A stretch of 64,000 bases of DNA. Origin: JANNAT01 sp031384605. GTDB taxonomy: Bacteria > Pseudomonadota > Alphaproteobacteria > Rhodobacterales > Rhodobacteraceae. The translations under genes and the position numbers were made by a program. Positions 61,172-64,000 of this stretch are shown piece after piece; the first letter of the stretch is position 1, and each line of letters starts with the position of its first letter. Where the stretch lies: assembly GCA_031384605.1 (NCBI GenBank), contig JANNAT010000083.1, positions 20,019 to 84,018 on the forward strand, in the 5' to 3' direction. Under the pieces are notes generated by a model. It did not search any database. It worked only from the letters and a program-made list of their open reading frames with translations, and was not told the DNA's origin.

Positions 61172-62481
61172 CGCAAAACACCCTCCAACCGTTCCAGAAA
61201 ATAATCCACATTCGCCCGGTTAAACACCAAGGGCGGACGGATTTTCAGCACATTTGATCTGGGCCCCGACGACGATATCAGCACCCGTGCGGCGCGCATG
61301 GCATTCACAATCCGGGCGGTTTTGGCGGCATCTGGCGTCAGCGGATCGCCGGTAATGATATCCACCCCGATAAACAAACCGGCAGCGCGGATATCGCCGA
61401 TGCAATTGTGGGATCTGGCAAGGGTGCGAAGGCCCTCTACAAAATACCCCCCTACATCGCGGGCGTTGGTTTGCAGGCCTTCATCCTGCACCACCCGCAA
61501 CACCGCCATCGCCGTCGCCGCAGCCACGGCATTACCGCCGAAGGTGTTAAAATACCGCGATTTTGCGCCGAACGCCGCCACGACGGAGGGTTGCACCACC
61601 AGCCCCGCCACAGGGTATCCATTGCCCATCGGCTTGCCCATCGTCACGATGTCGGGGGTCAGGCCGTGGCGCTGATAGCCCCACATCGTATCGCCGGTGC
61701 GCCCAAAGCCTGCCTGCACTTCGTCGGCGATGAACACCCCGCCCGCGGCGCGGATCGCGGCGACGGCGGGGGCCAGAAACCCCGGCGGATCCGCAAAAAT
61801 CCCGTCCGAGGAAAAGATCGTATCCACGATCAGCCCCGCCGGTCTGATGCCGTGCCGGTGCATATCGTCGATGGCGGTTTGCACCCCCGCCGCGAAAGCC
61901 GTTGCCAGATCGCCCGGCAAACGCTGTGGATCGGGGGCGGGGATGGTGCGGATATGCGCGCCCAGATCAACGCCCGCGCCCAAGGATGGCGACATGCCCG
62001 CGATGGCAAAAGTCACCCCGTGATAGGCGTTCTCGGTCACGATAAACCCGGTGCCGCCGGTGTGGGCGCGGGCGATGCGGAAGGCCAGATCGTTCGCCTC
62101 AGACCCGGTGCAGGTGAACATCGCGTTGGAAAGGGCGGGGGCGTGGGTGGCCAAAAGGGCCTCGGCATAATCCAGCACGGTAGAGTGCAAATACCGGGTA
62201 TGGCTGGCGAATATCGCGGATTGTGTTGCGGTGGCGGTGACAACGGCGGGATGGCAATGGCCGACACTTGCGACGTTGTTATAGGCATCCAGATAGGCAT
62301 TGCCGTCTGTGTCATAAAGCCAAACGCCAGCGCCCCGCACCAGATGCACCGGGGTTTCGTAAAACAGCCGGTACGCGGGGCCCAAGGCCCGGGCGCGCCG
62401 TTCGACCAGCGCCTGACCCTCGGGCGACAGATTGCCTTGCCCCGGAACATAGGCGTTTGGCATGGATCCTTGCGTGGTCAT
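61168..62481 (-). CDS. Class III PLP enzyme, phospholyase/aminotransferase
   Basis: A 437-residue class III PLP enzyme. Motifs are FTCTGSEANDLAFRIARAHT, FIADEVQAGFGRTG and the Schiff-base lysine in DIVTMGKPMGNGYPVAGLV. ArgD-like and GABA-like features are weak; the YLDAYNNVASVGHCHP entry and the neighbouring kinase point to the AGXT2L/ETNPPL/PHYKPL branch, phospholyases acting on phosphoethanolamine or phosphohydroxylysine. The ATG at 62481 overlaps the kinase stop (ATGA). Its stop codon lies inside the REP-like repeat. Confidence 0.82.
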   Translation of the reverse strand: MTTQGSMPNAYVPGQGNLSPEGQALVERRARALGPAYRLFYETPVHLVRGAGVWLYDTDGNAYLDAYNNVASVGHCHPAVVTATATQSAIFASHTRYLHSTVLDYAEALLATHAPALSNAMFTCTGSEANDLAFRIARAHTGGTGFIVTENAYHGVTFAIAGMSPSLGAGVDLGAHIRTIPAPDPQRLPGDLATAFAAGVQTAIDDMHRHGIRPAGLIVDTIFSSDGIFADPPGFLAPAVAAIRAAGGVFIADEVQAGFGRTGDTMWGYQRHGLTPDIVTMGKPMGNGYPVAGLVVQPSVVAAFGAKSRYFNTFGGNAVAAATAMAVLRVVQDEGLQTNARDVGGYFVEGLRTLARSHNCIGDIRAAGLFIGVDIITGDPLTPDAAKTARIVNAMRAARVLISSSGPRSNVLKIRPPLVFNRANVDYFLERLEGVLR

Positions 62482-63482
62482 GGCAACCTCGATTTCAGGG
62501 CAGTTTGAACATTTGTTCTGTTTAGCGCCGCCAACGCACAAAGACCATCACGGGCGCTGGCGAAATTGCGCAAGATATAGGGCGCGTTTTCGGGGAACGC
62601 GGCGGCGCGGGTCGAAGTGATGGCAAGGGTGGTCAGCATCCGCGTGGCAATCAGATCGGGCAGCAATTGAATTTCGGGTCGGGTCAACGGCAGGATGGCG
62701 TGATAGGCGGCGGCGAAGGTAGCCAAGCTGTGCAACGGATCGGCGGGGGTGATCTGGTAGCTGGTGGCGATCGCCACATCGCAGATCAAGGGGGTATGCA
62801 CCATATCGCCGAAATCGAGGATGCCCGCGATCGTAACCGGGTTGGCGGGATCGGTCAGAATATTGTGGGAGTTCAGATCGTTATGCACCACTTGCGCGCG
62901 GAAGGTGGCCAAGGTTGGGGCGATTTCAGCATCAAAGCGATCAAGGGTTTGGGTGGCAAGATCGCGCAGATCGAGGTTGGCAATGGCAGGCAACAAGGGG
63001 CGCAAGGCGCTGGCGTTCTTGATATCCCATTGCAGGGTATGGTGTGCGGCGGGGTGGGTAAAGCCTTGCAAACCAAGGGACAAGCGGGCAGCCATCTGGG
63101 CGAGGTTTTGGGATTGGGCATCGGTGTGAAGGGTGGCATGCAGGGGGGTGCCGTCCAGATAAGTCAGCAAACGCAGGGTGCCGTGGGGGGTAATGGCCGC
63201 TGTTTCCCCCGCCAGCGTGCGGATCACGCGGGGCACGGGCAGATTTGTGGCGGCCAGATGCAGCAGGGCTTGGGTCTGAAAATCGGTCAGATCGGCGGGC
63301 TCAGACGGGTTGGCGAGTTTCAAGACATAGCGGGCGGTGGAGGTGTTGATGCGGATGTTCAGGTCCCGTTCGGATGTCAGGCGGTGCAGGGTGCCGGTGA
63401 TGCCGAAATGCCGGTGGGCAAGGATGGAGGCTTGGGTGTCGGTCAGGGTTGGTGGGGGAGAGGTGAGGATAGGGGGCAGCAT
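62478..63482 (-). CDS. APH-family kinase, hydroxylysine/homoserine kinase-like
   Basis: A 334-residue aminoglycoside-phosphotransferase-fold kinase. The catalytic loop is QVVHNDLNSHNILTD and the metal Asp follows in GILDFGDMVHTPLICDVA. Relatives include hydroxylysine kinase (AGPHD1/HYKK) and homoserine kinase II. It is translationally coupled to a class III PLP enzyme, the pair expected for phosphorylation of an amino alcohol followed by phosphate elimination. Confidence 0.82.
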   Translation of the reverse strand: MLPPILTSPPPTLTDTQASILAHRHFGITGTLHRLTSERDLNIRINTSTARYVLKLANPSEPADLTDFQTQALLHLAATNLPVPRVIRTLAGETAAITPHGTLRLLTYLDGTPLHATLHTDAQSQNLAQMAARLSLGLQGFTHPAAHHTLQWDIKNASALRPLLPAIANLDLRDLATQTLDRFDAEIAPTLATFRAQVVHNDLNSHNILTDPANPVTIAGILDFGDMVHTPLICDVAIATSYQITPADPLHSLATFAAAYHAILPLTRPEIQLLPDLIATRMLTTLAITSTRAAAFPENAPYILRNFASARDGLCALAALNRTNVQTALKSRLP

Positions 63483-63522
63483 GGATTGGGTCCGGGGTTG
63501 GGGTTGGGTTTTTCAGCCGGTT

Positions 63523-63591
63523 GTAGGGTGGGTAAAACCCACGCGGACCGGAGTTAGTGTCAAAAAGATAGACGTGGGTTGCACCCACCCT
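63523..63591. repeat. REP-like inverted repeat, third copy
   Basis: GTAGGGTGGGTAAAACCCACG (63523-63543) and CGTGGGTTGCACCCACCCT (63573-63591) match the repeat at 60534-60590, with a longer 29-nt loop. It lies upstream of the kinase gene, directly before the IS110 left end. Confidence 0.75.
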
Positions 63592-63594
63592 TGT

Positions 63595-63763
63595 CTCTTT
63601 CAAATCTGCGATCATGATTGTGGCAGACGAGACCCCGTCCCATCCCTTGGGTTCAAGAACCCGTGCCGTAGCATGGGGCTCGTCTGCCGACCGGTATCAA
63701 ACCTGAACAGTTGCCAGGGACATCGACGCAACCGATGATCCCGCAGATCAAGGACAGGCTGCC
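63595..63763 (+). ncRNA. IS110 left-end leader, candidate bridge RNA
   Basis: About 170 non-coding bases precede the transposase. GGCAGACGAG (63622-63631) pairs with CTCGTCTGCC (63679-63688), enclosing a small hairpin GGGTT-CAAG-AACCC (63649-63662). IS110-group elements encode their bridge RNA in this position. The exact element boundary and RNA ends cannot be set without the right end. Confidence 0.45.
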
Positions 63764-64000
63764 ATGACCTTGTCACAGGATTTCATCGGCGTCGACATTG
63801 CCAAAGGCTGGATCGACGTTTTTTATCTTTCGACTTCCAAGCACGAACGAATACTTACAATAAAACAGGCGCTTGCGCGGTTTGCCAAAGCTGCGCGGGG
63901 CTGTCTGGTCATCCTGGAAGCATCAGGCGGCTACGAGCGCCCGCTGACCGAGGCGCTGGCAAAAGCGGGCACCGGTTACGCCCGTGTGCACCCGCGTCAG
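63764..64000 (+). CDS. IS110-family transposase, N-terminal part
   Basis: The first 79 residues of an IS110-family DEDD recombinase, cut by the window edge. FIGVDIAKGWIDVF holds the first catalytic Asp (Asp11) and VILEASGGYERPL the catalytic Glu (Glu52) of the RuvC-like fold. The frame is intact to the end. The C-terminal Tnp_20 serine domain would lie outside the window. Confidence 0.88.
   Translation, partial: MTLSQDFIGVDIAKGWIDVFYLSTSKHERILTIKQALARFAKAARGCLVILEASGGYERPLTEALAKAGTGYARVHPRQ

Noticed and set aside
61408..63557. Long Gly-rich plus-strand ORFs opposite the PLP enzyme and kinase
   Set aside because: Shadow frames of GC-rich genes; their periodic glycine content reflects third-position bias on the opposite strand.
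1..64000. CRISPR array, prophage or restriction-modification genes
   Set aside because: No regularly spaced direct repeats, cas genes, phage structural genes or methyltransferase motifs were seen.

Overview
The window is about 64 kb of chromosome from an alphaproteobacterium of the order Rhodobacterales (Roseobacter/Paracoccus-like). The assignment rests on the protein sequences, the GC-rich coding, the DUF1127, DUF2927 and DUF2125 genes, an XpaC-TelA-SPFH gene block, a Zur/Znu region with a Zur box typical of alphaproteobacteria, and dispersed intergenic elements ending in a GTATTT...CAAAxTGAA tail. This is judged by eye; no database search was run. Most of the window is housekeeping and metabolism. 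Mobile or repeat-related DNA is concentrated in the last 4 kb.

1-8.6 kb: the 3' end of xanthine dehydrogenase xdhB, then xdhC, then a complete BMP-type nucleoside/purine ABC importer (ATPase, two permeases, binding protein) closed by a strong terminator. This looks like one purine uptake and oxidation unit. An FAD amine/amino-acid oxidase and a GH25 lysozyme-like lipoprotein follow. 8.6-25.2 kb: a dimethylglycine dehydrogenase-like enzyme, zur-znuC-znuB divergent from znuA around a Zur operator, aldose epimerase, an MFS carrier, an isochorismatase-like hydrolase, then argD-GNAT-argF, an 8-oxoguanine deaminase, hisN and an XRE regulator. 25.5-36.8 kb: quinone oxidoreductase, a LysR regulator, DUF1127, a Bax-inhibitor-1 protein, rpmG, a glycosyltransferase, the RNase P RNA gene, gatC-gatA-lipoprotein-amidase, tadA and rluB.

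36.9-42.3 kb is the most interesting block. A 27-residue one-helix microprotein with a perfect Shine-Dalgarno is coupled to an XpaC-family membrane protein, followed by TelA, a DUF2927 lipoprotein, an SPFH protein with a C-terminal GYF-like domain between proline runs, and a double zinc-ribbon membrane protein. It resembles the Bacillus xpaC-yaaN pair joined to a ydjG/ydjI-like pair and is probably an envelope-stress machine without PspA. Its function is not established.

42.5-59.9 kb: purC, fructokinase, an acyl-CoA synthetase, an ABC exporter, hydrolases, a dehydratase, a Tet-like MFS pump beside an enolase-superfamily enzyme with altered catalytic positions, tRNA-Arg(UCU), DUF2125, an NDUFS4-like complex I protein and uvrB. 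60-64 kb: a Phd/RelE pair, a REP-associated tyrosine transposase (RAYT) bracketed by long inverted repeats with a further copy 2.4 kb away, a kinase/PLP-enzyme pair resembling hydroxylysine or ethanolamine kinase plus phospholyase, and the left end of an IS110-family element whose leader can fold like a bridge RNA.
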